In this document: positions 1 through 10,129 of the stretch, piece after piece
Layout: each line of letters starts with the position of its first letter
Numbering within the stretch: position 1 is the stretch's first letter
NCBI RefSeq assembly: GCF_016702655.1
Contig: NZ_JADJDO010000005.1
Coordinates: 186,001-250,000, forward strand
Direction: 5' to 3'
DNA: 64,000 nt
DNA from: Ideonella sp.
Lineage (GTDB): Bacteria; Pseudomonadota; Gammaproteobacteria; Burkholderiales; Burkholderiaceae_C
Position numbers and translations under genes: made by a program
The notes under the pieces: model-generated
The model's database searches: none
The model's input: only the letters and a program-made list of their open reading frames with translations
Told to the model about the DNA's origin: nothing

Positions 1-61
1 TGCGCCGCGCTATCGATAATGCAATGCTTGCCCGCCTCCACGCCGACGGCATCAACTTCCC

Positions 62-2026
<1,965 letters not shown>

Positions 2027-2034
2027 GGATGCAG

Positions 2035-2190
2035 CCCCCAAGCTCGCGTTCGCTCGCTGCCCCCCGAGGGGGCGCTCAGTCGGCTTGGGGCGGCCCGGCC
2101 CGGCGCTCGACTGAGAGCCCCCAAGCTCGCGTTCGCTCACTGCACCCCGAGGGAGGCGGGCTGGGCGCAGCCCGGCCCTGGGGGCGCTTA
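2035..2190. repeat. Two adjacent palindromic repeats after uup
   Basis: Two copies starting CCCCCAAGCTCGCGTTCGCT lie at about 2035-2105 and 2116-2190. The first ends CTTGGGGCGGCCCGG. The second is a variant ending GGGCGCAGCCCGGCCCTGGGGG. Together they fill the gap between the uup stop and the end of the convergent gene. Confidence 0.85.
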
Positions 2191-2197
2191 CAGGCAA

Positions 2198-2959
2198 TCA
2201 GGGGCCGGCGCCGAACCACGAGTCGCCGAGCGCCGCGGGGTGCGATCGGCTCACGATCAGCCCGGCCTGTAGGTACAGCGCATTGACCAGGCGCGACGCG
2301 CGTTCGCGGCCCATGCCGGGCCAGCTCGCGATCTCGCGCAGGCTCGCGACCTCGCGCCGCAGCCGCATCACGGCCGCGCGCAGCGCGCCTCGTTCGGGGA
2401 CCAGGGCGAGGTCGAAGGCCGGCGAGACGCGATAGACCGCAGCGCCGGTGACCTCGGTCAGCAGTTCCGCGCGGCTGCCATGAATCGCCAGCGCCCACAT
2501 CAGCGCCGGCAGCGGCCGGTACAGCAGCGCGTCGCCGATCAGCACCGCGTCGGGGTCGCCGGGCGGGCGCAACACGGCCGGCTCGACCTGCAGCACCGCA
2601 AGCGGCGCGCGCCTTGCCTCGGCTGCGGCCAGGCGCGCGGCGAGGTCCAGCGGGCAATGCGCGACCCGCTCGCGCGGGAACAGCGTCAGCGGCAAGGCCT
2701 TGTCGCCGGCGCGCAGATGCACGGTCACGCTGCGCGCGTGGCGAACGCAAGCCGCAACGACCTCGAGCACGTCGGCCACGCGCCCCTGCTGCTCGAAGCG
2801 CAGCAGGTCTTGCGTCAGCGACGGACTGAGCGACGACAGTCGCGTCGACGGCGCACCCTCGGGCGCGCCAAGTGCAAGCTCGTCCAGGTAGCGCTCGAAG
2901 CCGCTGGCGCGCATCAGCTCGGGTTCGCCAAACGGGATGGTGGGCTCGAAGCGGGGCAT
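2198..2959 (-). CDS. Conserved hypothetical protein
   Basis: About 253 residues from the ATG at 2959; a TTG-started form reaching 3085 is possible. No signal peptide or membrane segment is seen. The middle reads like a small regulatory or scaffold domain (LLRFEQQGRVADVLEVVAACVRH). The C-terminal 70 residues (REVASLREIASWPGMGRERA, then SRLVNALYLQAGLIVSR) resemble a winged-helix or HhH-like fold. I do not recognise the family. It ends against the repeat pair that follows uup and is divergent from the chemoreceptor gene. Confidence 0.7.
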   Translation of the reverse strand: MPRFEPTIPFGEPELMRASGFERYLDELALGAPEGAPSTRLSSLSPSLTQDLLRFEQQGRVADVLEVVAACVRHARSVTVHLRAGDKALPLTLFPRERVAHCPLDLAARLAAAEARRAPLAVLQVEPAVLRPPGDPDAVLIGDALLYRPLPALMWALAIHGSRAELLTEVTGAAVYRVSPAFDLALVPERGALRAAVMRLRREVASLREIASWPGMGRERASRLVNALYLQAGLIVSRSHPAALGDSWFGAGP

Positions 2960-3198
2960 GGGTCGGGGAGGGTCAGGCACACCACGACGCAGTACCTCGG
3001 GCACGAAGCACAGGTCGCCGAGCCGCGAATATAGCGGCTCTTTGCGACAGCGTCGCGGCAGTGCGCCCTGCGCAGGCCGGCTCAAGCCGGTCGCCTGAAT
3101 GCCGAAATCACGGCCAAGCTGCGTCCTTCATGCTGGGCGCAGGCGCGAAGCACATCGGCATTCACGACCGGGCCGGCACGGCCCAAGGACAGCTCCTG

Positions 3199-4605
3199 AT
3201 GAAATCGATCTCCATCGCCAGCCATGCCCTTCTACGCCTGCGCGTCAGCCAGCAGCTGTACGGCGCGTTCGCGATCGTGCTCGTGCTGACGCTCGTCGTC
3301 GGCGGCGTCGGCCTGCACGGCCTGCAGCGCCTGGACGCGCTGAGCAGCGTCGACGCCCTGGGTGCCAGGGCGGCGGCCGAGCAAGCGGCGGCGTTGTCGC
3401 AGCAGTCCCAGCGCAGCCTGATCGCGCTGCTCGCCGTGGCGACGGTGCTCGGCATCGGCTTTGCCTTCGTCATCACGCGTCAACTGCTGCGCCAGCTCGG
3501 CGGCGAGCCTCGGACCGCGGTCGAGGTCGCGCAGGCGGTGGCCGAAGGCAACCTGAGCACGCCCGTCACGCTGCGCAGCGGCGACACCGACAGCCTGATG
3601 GCGCGGCTGAGCGCGATGCAGATCGGCCTGGCGCAGGCCGTGACCGCGGTGCGCCACGGATCGGAGAACGTGGCCACGTCGAGCACCGAGATTGCGCACG
3701 GCAACCAGGACCTGAGCCGGCGCACCGAGCAGCAGGCGGCGGCACTCGAGCAGACCTCGGCGTCGATGGAGCAGCTCGGTGCCACCGTCAAGCAGAACGC
3801 CGACAACGCGCGCCAGGCCAATCAGCTCGCGCTCGGCGCGAGCACGGTCGCCGTCAAGGGCGGCGAGGTCGTGGGCCAGGTCGTCGCGACCATGAAGGGC
3901 ATCAACGACTCGAGCAAGAAGATCGCCGACATCATCTCGGTGATCGACAGCATCGCCTTCCAGACCAACATCCTGGCCCTGAACGCCGCCGTCGAGGCAG
4001 CGCGCGCGGGCGAGCAGGGGCGCGGCTTTGCCGTCGTGGCGAGCGAGGTGCGCAACCTCGCCCAGCGCAGCGCCGACGCAGCCAAGGAAATCAAGACCCT
4101 GATCAGCGTCAGCGTGCAGCGCGTCGAGCAGGGCACCGGCCTCGTCGATCAGGCCGGCGAGACGATGAACGAGATCGTCACCGCGATCAAGCGCGTGACC
4201 GACATCATGGGCGAGATCAGCAGCGCGAGCGCGGAGCAGAGCGCTGGCGTGGCCCAGGTCGGCGAGGCGATCACGCAGATGGACCAGGCAACGCAGCAGA
4301 ACGCGGCGCTCGTCGAGCAGAGCGCCGCAGCCGCCGAGAGTTTGAAGGCGCAGGCGCAGCAACTCGTGGCTGCGGTGGCCGTGTTCAAGCTCGACCGCGC
4401 CCCGGCCGCAAGCCACCTGTCCTCTGCGCCGGCGCCGGTTACAACCCCGGCCACCCTCGCGGCGCCAGGCTACCCGCAGGTCGATCGGCGCGGCCCCAAC
4501 CGCCCGCGCAACGTGGCCCGGCTGCCGACGGCACAGGCCAGCCAGCGCCACGCCGCGACGGCGGGAGCCGCTACCGGCACCGACGACGACTGGACGAGCT
4601 TCTGA
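3199..4605 (+). CDS. Methyl-accepting chemotaxis protein with minimal periplasmic loop
   Basis: 468 residues from the ATG at 3199, which follows AAGGA at 3185-3189. TM1 is about residues 21-41 and TM2 about 73-93. Only some 30 residues lie between them, so the usual four-helix ligand-binding domain is absent. HAMP follows, then the cytoplasmic signalling domain with the hairpin tip IDSIAFQTNILALNAAVEAA. The C-terminus ends DWTSF, matching the xWxxF pentapeptide that tethers CheR and CheB in other receptors. The signalling half is intact, so the protein may sense membrane state or a partner rather than a periplasmic ligand. No che genes are nearby. Confidence 0.93.
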   Translation: MKSISIASHALLRLRVSQQLYGAFAIVLVLTLVVGGVGLHGLQRLDALSSVDALGARAAAEQAAALSQQSQRSLIALLAVATVLGIGFAFVITRQLLRQLGGEPRTAVEVAQAVAEGNLSTPVTLRSGDTDSLMARLSAMQIGLAQAVTAVRHGSENVATSSTEIAHGNQDLSRRTEQQAAALEQTSASMEQLGATVKQNADNARQANQLALGASTVAVKGGEVVGQVVATMKGINDSSKKIADIISVIDSIAFQTNILALNAAVEAARAGEQGRGFAVVASEVRNLAQRSADAAKEIKTLISVSVQRVEQGTGLVDQAGETMNEIVTAIKRVTDIMGEISSASAEQSAGVAQVGEAITQMDQATQQNAALVEQSAAAAESLKAQAQQLVAAVAVFKLDRAPAASHLSSAPAPVTTPATLAAPGYPQVDRRGPNRPRNVARLPTAQASQRHAATAGAATGTDDDWTSF

Positions 4606-4614
4606 CCGCGCGGC

Positions 4615-5577
4615 TCAGCCCGGGGGCTTGGGCGGTGCCTCGCCGCCCCGGCCCTGCGCATCGAGCTGCGCCTCGGTGCGGGTGAGCAGGTTGGGCACGA
4701 ACTGCTCCGAGAAGCCCGAGACAAAGCACCACAGGATGAGCAGCGCGGCGTTGGCCACGCCGCCCTCGCCGGCGTCGCCACCGCGGACGTAGGCAACGAC
4801 GCGCTCGACGTCGGGCAGGATCTTGCCCTCGAGCAGCTGCGACTCGAGCAGGTAGTAAAGGATCAGCGCCGCGCCGGCGCCGATGAAGGCGCGCGCCAGC
4901 AGGAAGGCCAGGCGCTGCGTGTTGCGCAATTCGTCGAGCGTGCTCGCCGCGAGGCGCTGGCGCAGGCCGATCAGCATGCTGAACGAGGCGCCGACAAAGC
5001 CGGCCGAGATCGCGGTGTAGAGCACCATGTGGCGCGCGTAGGCGGCGATCGTCTGCGCGTCGAGCAGGTTGCGCGGCAGGAAGAAGACGACGAACGCGGC
5101 GAGAAAGATCAGGCTCGTCTTGATCGCCACGCTGCGGCCGTACAGGCGCTTCAGGTTGCGCTGCTCGTAGCGCCATTGCAGGTCGTTGACGATGCGGCCG
5201 AGGCATGCGCTTCGAAGCGCCTCGCCGGCTCCGGCCTCGCCAAGCAGCGCCTCGTAGCCGGCCGCGATTGCCGGGTCGAACCTGCGCAGCTCGAGCAGCC
5301 GGCGGCGCAGCTCGACCTCGAGCGCCGGCCCCGCGAACAGCGGCACCATCAGCTGCTCGACGTGGTACGCGGTGCGCCACGACGGCGCGCCCGACAGCAG
5401 CCTGGCGGCCTCGGCGACGATTGCCTGCTGCCCGGCGGGTGCGCCTTCGCGCGGCACGAGCTGCTTGAGGGTCGCATCGAGCGTGACGAAGAACTGCTCC
5501 AGCAGCTTGCGGTCGAGCGCGTCGACGACGACGCCGAAGCGGCTGCGCCGCAGCGTCGAGAAGTCCAGTCCGGCCAT
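4615..5577 (-). CDS. Hypothetical membrane protein
   Basis: 320 residues from an ATG preceded by GGGGAGGG. The N-terminal 170 residues are soluble and helical. Four hydrophobic segments follow: LIFLAAFVVFFLP, MVLYTAISAGFVGASFSMLI, LARAFIGAGAALILYYLL and NAALLILWCFVSGFSEQFVP. The C-terminus is short and polar. The arrangement suggests an inner-membrane protein with a large cytoplasmic head. No family is recognised. It is convergent with the chemoreceptor gene, with 10 bases between the stops. Confidence 0.75.
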   Translation of the reverse strand: MAGLDFSTLRRSRFGVVVDALDRKLLEQFFVTLDATLKQLVPREGAPAGQQAIVAEAARLLSGAPSWRTAYHVEQLMVPLFAGPALEVELRRRLLELRRFDPAIAAGYEALLGEAGAGEALRSACLGRIVNDLQWRYEQRNLKRLYGRSVAIKTSLIFLAAFVVFFLPRNLLDAQTIAAYARHMVLYTAISAGFVGASFSMLIGLRQRLAASTLDELRNTQRLAFLLARAFIGAGAALILYYLLESQLLEGKILPDVERVVAYVRGGDAGEGGVANAALLILWCFVSGFSEQFVPNLLTRTEAQLDAQGRGGEAPPKPPG

Positions 5578-5660
5578 GGATTCGCCCTCCCCGTCAGCGG
5601 ATGACCTGGTCCGCCCGCAGCAGCATCGTCATCACGGAGAGGGTCGGCGCCCGCGGGTAG

Positions 5661-6146
5661 TCAGTCCTCGGTCGCGAGGTAGCCACGCCCGAGTACCGTC
5701 AGCGTGTCCTGCGCGCGGTGCAATGCGCGCAGCGCGTCGATGTCGCCGGCGCAATAGAGCTCGATCGCCGGCATCAGGTGCGGGCTCTTGCGGCGCCAGA
5801 CGACGAACGACGCGGCCTGCCATTCGACGAGCTGGTCGGCAGGCCGCATGCCCACGCCCGAGGCGGCGTCCAGGCTGTCGCAGTACTCGAACAGCGCGAA
5901 CAGTTCGCCGTAGGTGTCGGGCAGGCGCTCGAAGCCGTAGCGGGCGAGCACGCGGCGCATCAGCGCCTCGCTGTCGGCCGAGAACGCGACCGCGTCGGTG
6001 ATGTCGCGCACCGAAGCGCCGTCGCCGATCAGCCGCATGACCTCGCGGAACGCGACCGCTGACTGGCGCGGATCGGGAACGGAAGGCGAATCGGCCGACG
6101 ACGACGCCGGCCGCGGATTGATGCTGACTACCTTGCCTGTCTTCAT
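5661..6146 (-). CDS. Conserved hypothetical protein
   Basis: 161 residues from the ATG at 6146, chosen because AGGGAG lies seven bases upstream; longer readings extend into the promoter region of the divergent lipoprotein. The protein is soluble and helical, with a motif AVAFSADSEALMRRVLARYG and the segment LVEWQAASFVVWRRKSPHLM. No family is recognised. It lies 83 bases downstream of the membrane-protein gene start, on the same strand. Confidence 0.7.
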   Translation of the reverse strand: MKTGKVVSINPRPASSSADSPSVPDPRQSAVAFREVMRLIGDGASVRDITDAVAFSADSEALMRRVLARYGFERLPDTYGELFALFEYCDSLDAASGVGMRPADQLVEWQAASFVVWRRKSPHLMPAIELYCAGDIDALRALHRAQDTLTVLGRGYLATED

Positions 6147-6309
6147 GTCGAAACTCCCTGTCGAGCCGGCCCGGTTCGAGTTTGCCACGGGCGCCAACCA
6201 TGCGCGACAGGACCGGGACGCCGCCTTGGCCGCGCCTTGGCAAGCGGCGTGCGCTGGCCGATACTCTGCCCGAGCCCTATCCGCTGAAACCTGCCCATCC
6301 TTGCCGACC

Positions 6310-6885
6310 ATGAATCTGCCGTCCTGCCGCCCGCGATCCTTTGCCTGCGCCGCTGCGGCGCTCGTGCTATCGGCCTGCGGCGGCGGCGGCGAAATCGGCG
6401 GCACGTTGAGCGGGCTCGGCACCGGCCTGAGCGTCACGCTCGCCAACAACGGCGACGACGAACTCACCCTGACCCGAAACGGCTCGTTCACCTTCGGCGA
6501 GAACGTGGCCGCCGACAGCAGCTACACGGTGACCGTCGTGACGCAGCCGGCGGGCCAGGAATGCGTCGTGGCCAATGGCAGCGGGACCGTCAACTCGCAG
6601 GGCGACTCGGTCGACTCGGTGACCGTCACCTGCACCAATACGCCCAGCCTCACCGGCACGCTCTCGGGGCTCGTCACCGGCACGGCGGTGACGCTCATCA
6701 ACGGCAGCACCAAGCTGGCGCTGACCGAGAATGGGCCGTTCGCCTTCCCCGGCGAAGTCAGCGACGGCACGGCCTACGAGGTCACGGTCCTCACCCAGCC
6801 GCTGGGCGCGATCTGCGTGGTCGCGAACGGGTCGGGGACCTTCGATGCCGACGTCGCGACGGCGATCGTCGTGGGCTGCCTCTGA
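6310..6885 (+). CDS. Lipoprotein with two tandem beta-rich repeats
   Basis: 191 residues. The signal peptide ends in a lipobox, LSAC (Cys about residue 22), followed by GGGGE. Two repeats of about 80 residues follow, each running GTLSGLxTGxxVTL...G.FxF...Y.VTV.TQP.G..CVVANGSGT and ending in Cys. This repeat occurs in many putative surface lipoproteins of Burkholderiales and Xanthomonadales. The two Cys per repeat could form disulfides outside the cell membrane. Function unknown; the fold is probably an immunoglobulin-like sandwich (inference). Confidence 0.85.
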   Translation: MNLPSCRPRSFACAAAALVLSACGGGGEIGGTLSGLGTGLSVTLANNGDDELTLTRNGSFTFGENVAADSSYTVTVVTQPAGQECVVANGSGTVNSQGDSVDSVTVTCTNTPSLTGTLSGLVTGTAVTLINGSTKLALTENGPFAFPGEVSDGTAYEVTVLTQPLGAICVVANGSGTFDADVATAIVVGCL

Positions 6886-6908
6886 CTCGCGGCGCGGGCG
6901 CCGCGGCG

Positions 6909-7466
6909 TCAATCCGGCGCCACGCCCGCTCGACGTTGCGGGGCGACCGTGTCGAGCCACGCCTCCCACGTGGCCGGGTCGCAGTCGAGCGCCGTCGCCT
7001 CGCCGACGAAGCGCTGCCATGCATCGGCATGGCGCGGCGAGACGACCGTCAGCACCGCGATCCCCCGTTCGAGCAGGGCCAGCAACTCGGCAGCGAAGCC
7101 GCCGCCCTCGGCCTCGAGCGCGCCGAAACGGTTGCAGACGACGAGGTCGGGCTCGCGTTCGAGCGCGTCGCGAAAGACTTCACTCGCCTGCGCAAATCCC
7201 TGCGGATCGGCGCGGCAGGCCGTGGCGTCTGAGCCCAGCGGCTGCGACACCAGGTACTCGCCACCGGTGCGGATGTCGGTCAGCACCATCGCGGCGCGGC
7301 AGCCCTGGTCGGGCGCGCGGTGGCGCATCACGAGGCCGAGCACCTCGCGCCCCCGGCGGCGCTGCCGATCCGCAAATGCCGCCAGCAGGGCATCGATGTC
7401 GCCACTGCCATCGTGGGCGATGGCGGCCACGACCGGGCGGTCGTCGGACGTGTCAGCCTGATTCAT
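6909..7466 (-). CDS. DUF2478 family protein (molybdate-linked NTPase-like)
   Basis: 185 residues. The segment DLVVCNRFGALEAEGGGFAAEL is the hallmark of DUF2478 proteins, which resemble THEP1-type nucleotide-binding proteins and in other genomes often sit with molybdate ABC transporter genes. The N-terminus VVAAIAHDGSGDIDALLAAF would be the loop after the first strand, but a classical Walker A Lys is not evident. No molybdate genes are in the window, so the link is family knowledge only. Confidence 0.8.
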   Translation of the reverse strand: MNQADTSDDRPVVAAIAHDGSGDIDALLAAFADRQRRRGREVLGLVMRHRAPDQGCRAAMVLTDIRTGGEYLVSQPLGSDATACRADPQGFAQASEVFRDALEREPDLVVCNRFGALEAEGGGFAAELLALLERGIAVLTVVSPRHADAWQRFVGEATALDCDPATWEAWLDTVAPQRRAGVAPD

Positions 7467-7531
7467 CCGGGCTATCGACCGATGGGCGCGGTGCCGATCG
7501 CAGGCGGGCAGCTAGCGCGACCCGTCGTCGC

Positions 7532-7987
7532 TCACGACGACTGCTGCGGCTCGGCGCGCAGAGACGCCAGGCGTGCCGCCGCCTCCCGCTTGCCCATGCT
7601 CCGCAGCGCAGCGATGGCAGGCAGGTGCCTGGCCTGCGGGCGGGCCTTGGCCTGCTCCCAGTTGTAGATCGACTGCCCCGACGCGCCGACCAGCAGCCCG
7701 CAGTCGTCGGCCGACAAGGAAAGCCGCCTTCTCTGTGACGCCAGGCCCTTCGCGCTGAAGCGAAGCGCCTTCGAGGGCTTCGCGACAGCCGCAGCCGGGG
7801 CCGCCTTCGCGCTCGCCCTGGCCACCGAACGCAGCTCGCGTTCGAGCGCCTGGATGCGTCGCTTGAGCGCAGCAATCTCGGTGCGGCAAACGCTCGTCGC
7901 CTTCTTCAGGCCCTGGGTATCGCCGCGCACCTGCTTGCGCGCGACACGGGCGATCTCGCTCTTGAGGATGGATGCAATGTTGGGCAT
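7532..7987 (-). CDS. Helix-turn-helix DNA-binding protein with coiled-coil N-terminus
   Basis: 151 residues. Residues 1-60 are a charged helix likely to form a coiled coil (CRTEIAALKRRIQALERELR). An Ala-rich linker leads to an XRE-like HTH (LSADDCGLLVGASGQSIYNW, then EQAKARPQARHL). The design suggests a dimeric regulator. Its target is unknown; it could act on the neighbouring DUF2478 gene or be part of the accessory region, which begins about here. Confidence 0.8.
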   Translation of the reverse strand: MPNIASILKSEIARVARKQVRGDTQGLKKATSVCRTEIAALKRRIQALERELRSVARASAKAAPAAAVAKPSKALRFSAKGLASQRRRLSLSADDCGLLVGASGQSIYNWEQAKARPQARHLPAIAALRSMGKREAAARLASLRAEPQQSS

Positions 7988-8150
7988 AGGACGATTGTGC
8001 CGCGATATGAGCGCTGGAGTGTTCCACGGTCGCTCCCCCTACACACGGCAGCTTCGCGCCGTCTGTCGCGGTGTGCCGGCAACCCGGCCCGCCGAAGACC
8101 GCACCCCTCCCTCGATGCGGGTAAACCATGACGTCCCGGATAGGCGATTC

Positions 8151-8373
8151 GTCCACGCGGTGGTGCCCGGCGGCCGAGCGCCGGAGTACCTGCGCATGAA
8201 CGCGCGCGTGATCGAGATCACGCGCCACTTCCTGTCCGCCAACAAGCCCGTGGCATCGATCTGCCACGGCGCCCAACTGCTGGCCGCCACCGGCATGATC
8301 AAGGGCCGCAAGCTCAGCGCCTACCCGGCCTGCCAGGTCGAGGTCGAACTCGCCGGCGCTGAGTACATGGGCA
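8151..8373 (+). pseudogene. Fragment of a DJ-1/PfpI family gene
   Basis: The reading VVPGGRAPEYLRMN, VIEITRHFLSANKPVASICH and GAQLLAATGMIKGRKLSAYP is the central part of a PfpI/DJ-1 protein and includes the nucleophile Cys of the ICHGAQ elbow. The first ~60 residues and everything after VELAGAEY are missing. Upstream the frame turns into unrelated sequence and downstream it runs into the next gene's leader. It is a decayed remnant, not a short functional gene. Confidence 0.75.
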
Positions 8374-8430
8374 TGGGCATCGCCATCGACGCCGCCGCGA
8401 GACGGCGGCCTTGGGGGTACCCTGTAGCCC

Positions 8431-8829
8431 ATGTGCAAGATCTTCATCAGCGCCGATCCCGCCAGCTACGAGAGCCGGACCCGGTCGGTGCGCCTGCATG
8501 GCGTGGTCACCAGCCTCAGGCTGGAGAACCTGCACTGGACCGTGCTCGAAGAGATCGCCGGGCGCGACGGCATGACCGTCGCGCAGTTGATCGAGAAGCC
8601 GTACGACGAGCTGGTGGCCGACCGCGGCGCGGTCGGCAACTTCTCGTCGTTCCTGCGCGTGTGCGCGCTGCGCTACGAGAACCTGATCGCCCAGGGCCTG
8701 ATCCCGCGCGACGCGGCTATCCCGATCCGATCGCTCGATGCAGATCGCGTGCTCGACGGCCTGCCCTGCACCCCGCAGGCAGCGGCACCGGTGAGCGAGA
8801 CCCCGCGGCCGAAGCGGGCGCTGAACTGA
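8431..8829 (+). CDS. Ribbon-helix-helix domain protein
   Basis: 132 residues. The N-terminus MCKIFISADPASYESRTRSV leads to LHGVVTSLRLENLHWTVLEE, and RDGMTVAQLIEKPYDEL and NFSSFLRVCALRYENLIAQG follow. This is the RHH_4-type DNA-binding domain found across Proteobacteria, with the beta strand (VTSLRLE) and two helices. The last 35 residues are a disordered Pro/Ala tail. Probably a small transcription regulator; target unknown. Confidence 0.85.
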   Translation: MCKIFISADPASYESRTRSVRLHGVVTSLRLENLHWTVLEEIAGRDGMTVAQLIEKPYDELVADRGAVGNFSSFLRVCALRYENLIAQGLIPRDAAIPIRSLDADRVLDGLPCTPQAAAPVSETPRPKRALN

Positions 8830-8859
8830 GCCTCCTCGCCAGGGTGCCTGTGGCAGGCG

Positions 8860-9279
8860 TCACTTCACCTGCAACCGGTTCAGGTATTCCACCAGTGCAT
8901 TGATGCGCGTGCGCACATACGACGCCTGGTGGTAGGGGCTGTCGGGGTACAGCTCGGCTGCGTGGATGGTGTAGTCCCACCCCCACACCGGCATCTCGCG
9001 CGTGCCGTGCCCAGCGCCCGAGCCTTCGATGACGTCGTACAGGCGCGGCGCCGGGAACGCGCCGGCATTGCGCCGCGCCAGCGTCGTCAGGTCGGGTGGG
9101 CTGCGCTTGAGCTCTGCGCTGTAAGGCCCGCCGCCCTTGGCGTCCTTGCCATGGCACACCGCGCACTTGCTCTCGTACTCGCGCTTGCCGAGATCCACCT
9201 TCTGCTGCGCGACGGCCGTGGCGGCCATCGACAACAGCGCGCACCCCACTGTCGAGATCAGGAACCCGGTGGATCGCAT
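8860..9279 (-). CDS. Periplasmic c-type cytochrome, single heme
   Basis: 139 residues from the ATG at 9279, preceded by GAGGAGG. A Sec signal peptide (MRSTGFLISTVGCALLSMAA) ends near AVAQ. The heme-binding motif CAVCH lies about residue 39. A distal Met (REMPVWGWDY) fits His-Met ligation. The W-x-W-D-Y segment and C-terminal YVRTRINALVEYLNRLQ match small class I cytochromes. Likely a periplasmic electron carrier; no partner oxidase or reductase is adjacent. Confidence 0.9.
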   Translation of the reverse strand: MRSTGFLISTVGCALLSMAATAVAQQKVDLGKREYESKCAVCHGKDAKGGGPYSAELKRSPPDLTTLARRNAGAFPAPRLYDVIEGSGAGHGTREMPVWGWDYTIHAAELYPDSPYHQASYVRTRINALVEYLNRLQVK

Positions 9280-9643
9280 CACGACCTCCTCATGCGTTGA
9301 CACTCTGGCGCCCATGCCCAGGCGCGGGGCCAGTATCCATTCATGCTGCGCCCGGCGCTTGATTCGGGTCAATACCACTGTTCGCAACCCGGCGCCTCTC
9401 GCGCCCTGGCGCATGCTGCGCGTCCACCACCCGACCGCGAGCGCGGCCATCCGCGAGGCCCGGCGCGAGCGCGACATGGGGGAGCGCATACTGCCACTTT
9501 CAGTGCAGGAAAGGATCCTGAACCACGGGTAACGGCGAATCGACCTCGCCGAGGGCTTGGCCCCGGCGACAGGCAAGCCCATTGCAGCGCGTGTCTGCCC
9601 GACGGCGACGCGTGCCCTGAACTTGAAGAAAGGGTTGAGTCTG
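9280..9643. other. Gap with no recognisable gene
   Basis: 364 bases between the divergent cytochrome and the next gene. Open frames here are short and show no family features. The left end must hold the cytochrome promoter. AGGAAAGGATCC at about 9508 is a ribosome-site-like stretch without a convincing reading frame. Confidence 0.5.
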
Positions 9644-10111
9644 ATGGATGTCCTCTACTACTGGAAGAACCACGAAGCCGACATGAAGGCAGGCCGCATC
9701 GGCCACTTCAAGTCGACTGCCGGCAAGCTGAAGGAACTCGCCGACGGCTTCCCGGATTTCTTGTGGGTGTTCAGCACGCCGCGGGGCCGCAAGGGCGAGA
9801 TCGAGTTGCTTGCCAGGCTGCGCTGGGCCGACCGGTCGACGGTGAAGTTCAAGCCCGAATCAGGGCATGCCTACATTCACTACGACCCGAACGACGCGCA
9901 GTCGGTGGTCTTTCGCAATGCCGGCATCGACTCCGCCGTTGCCGCCACGAGCCGGTGGGCCAGGGGCCATTTCCCCAAGATGGTGGCAGCGAACTTCCAG
10001 GGCACGACCGGGCAGGAGGCTCTCAGGGGTGCGGCGCTCAACGAGTTGACGGCGCTCTCGGCCGCCTTCGGCACCCGGCCGTTCAGCGCGTCGGCAACTG
10101 CCGAGGAGTGA
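9644..10111 (+). CDS. Conserved hypothetical protein
   Basis: 155 residues from the ATG at 9644, chosen because AAGAAAGGG precedes it; an upstream start at 9557 is less likely. Readable features are MDVLYYWKNHEADMKAGRIG at the start, FLWVFSTPRGRKGEIELLAR in the middle, and QEALRGAALNEL near the end. The WVFSTPRG and YIHYDP segments look like beta strands of a small nucleic-acid-binding or PUA/EVE-like fold, but I cannot name the family. Its place in the accessory region hints at defence or nucleic-acid work. Confidence 0.65.
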   Translation: MDVLYYWKNHEADMKAGRIGHFKSTAGKLKELADGFPDFLWVFSTPRGRKGEIELLARLRWADRSTVKFKPESGHAYIHYDPNDAQSVVFRNAGIDSAVAATSRWARGHFPKMVAANFQGTTGQEALRGAALNELTALSAAFGTRPFSASATAEE

Positions 10112-10129
10112 GCAGCCCCCGGCAGCGCC

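Noticed and set aside
8391..8409. Hairpin GCCGCCG-CGAGA-CGGCGGC as terminator
   Set aside because: Stem is good but no U-rich stretch follows, and it lies just before a gene start.
9280..9643. Small genes in the gap before the 9644 gene
   Set aside because: Frames are short, lack ribosome sites and family patterns.
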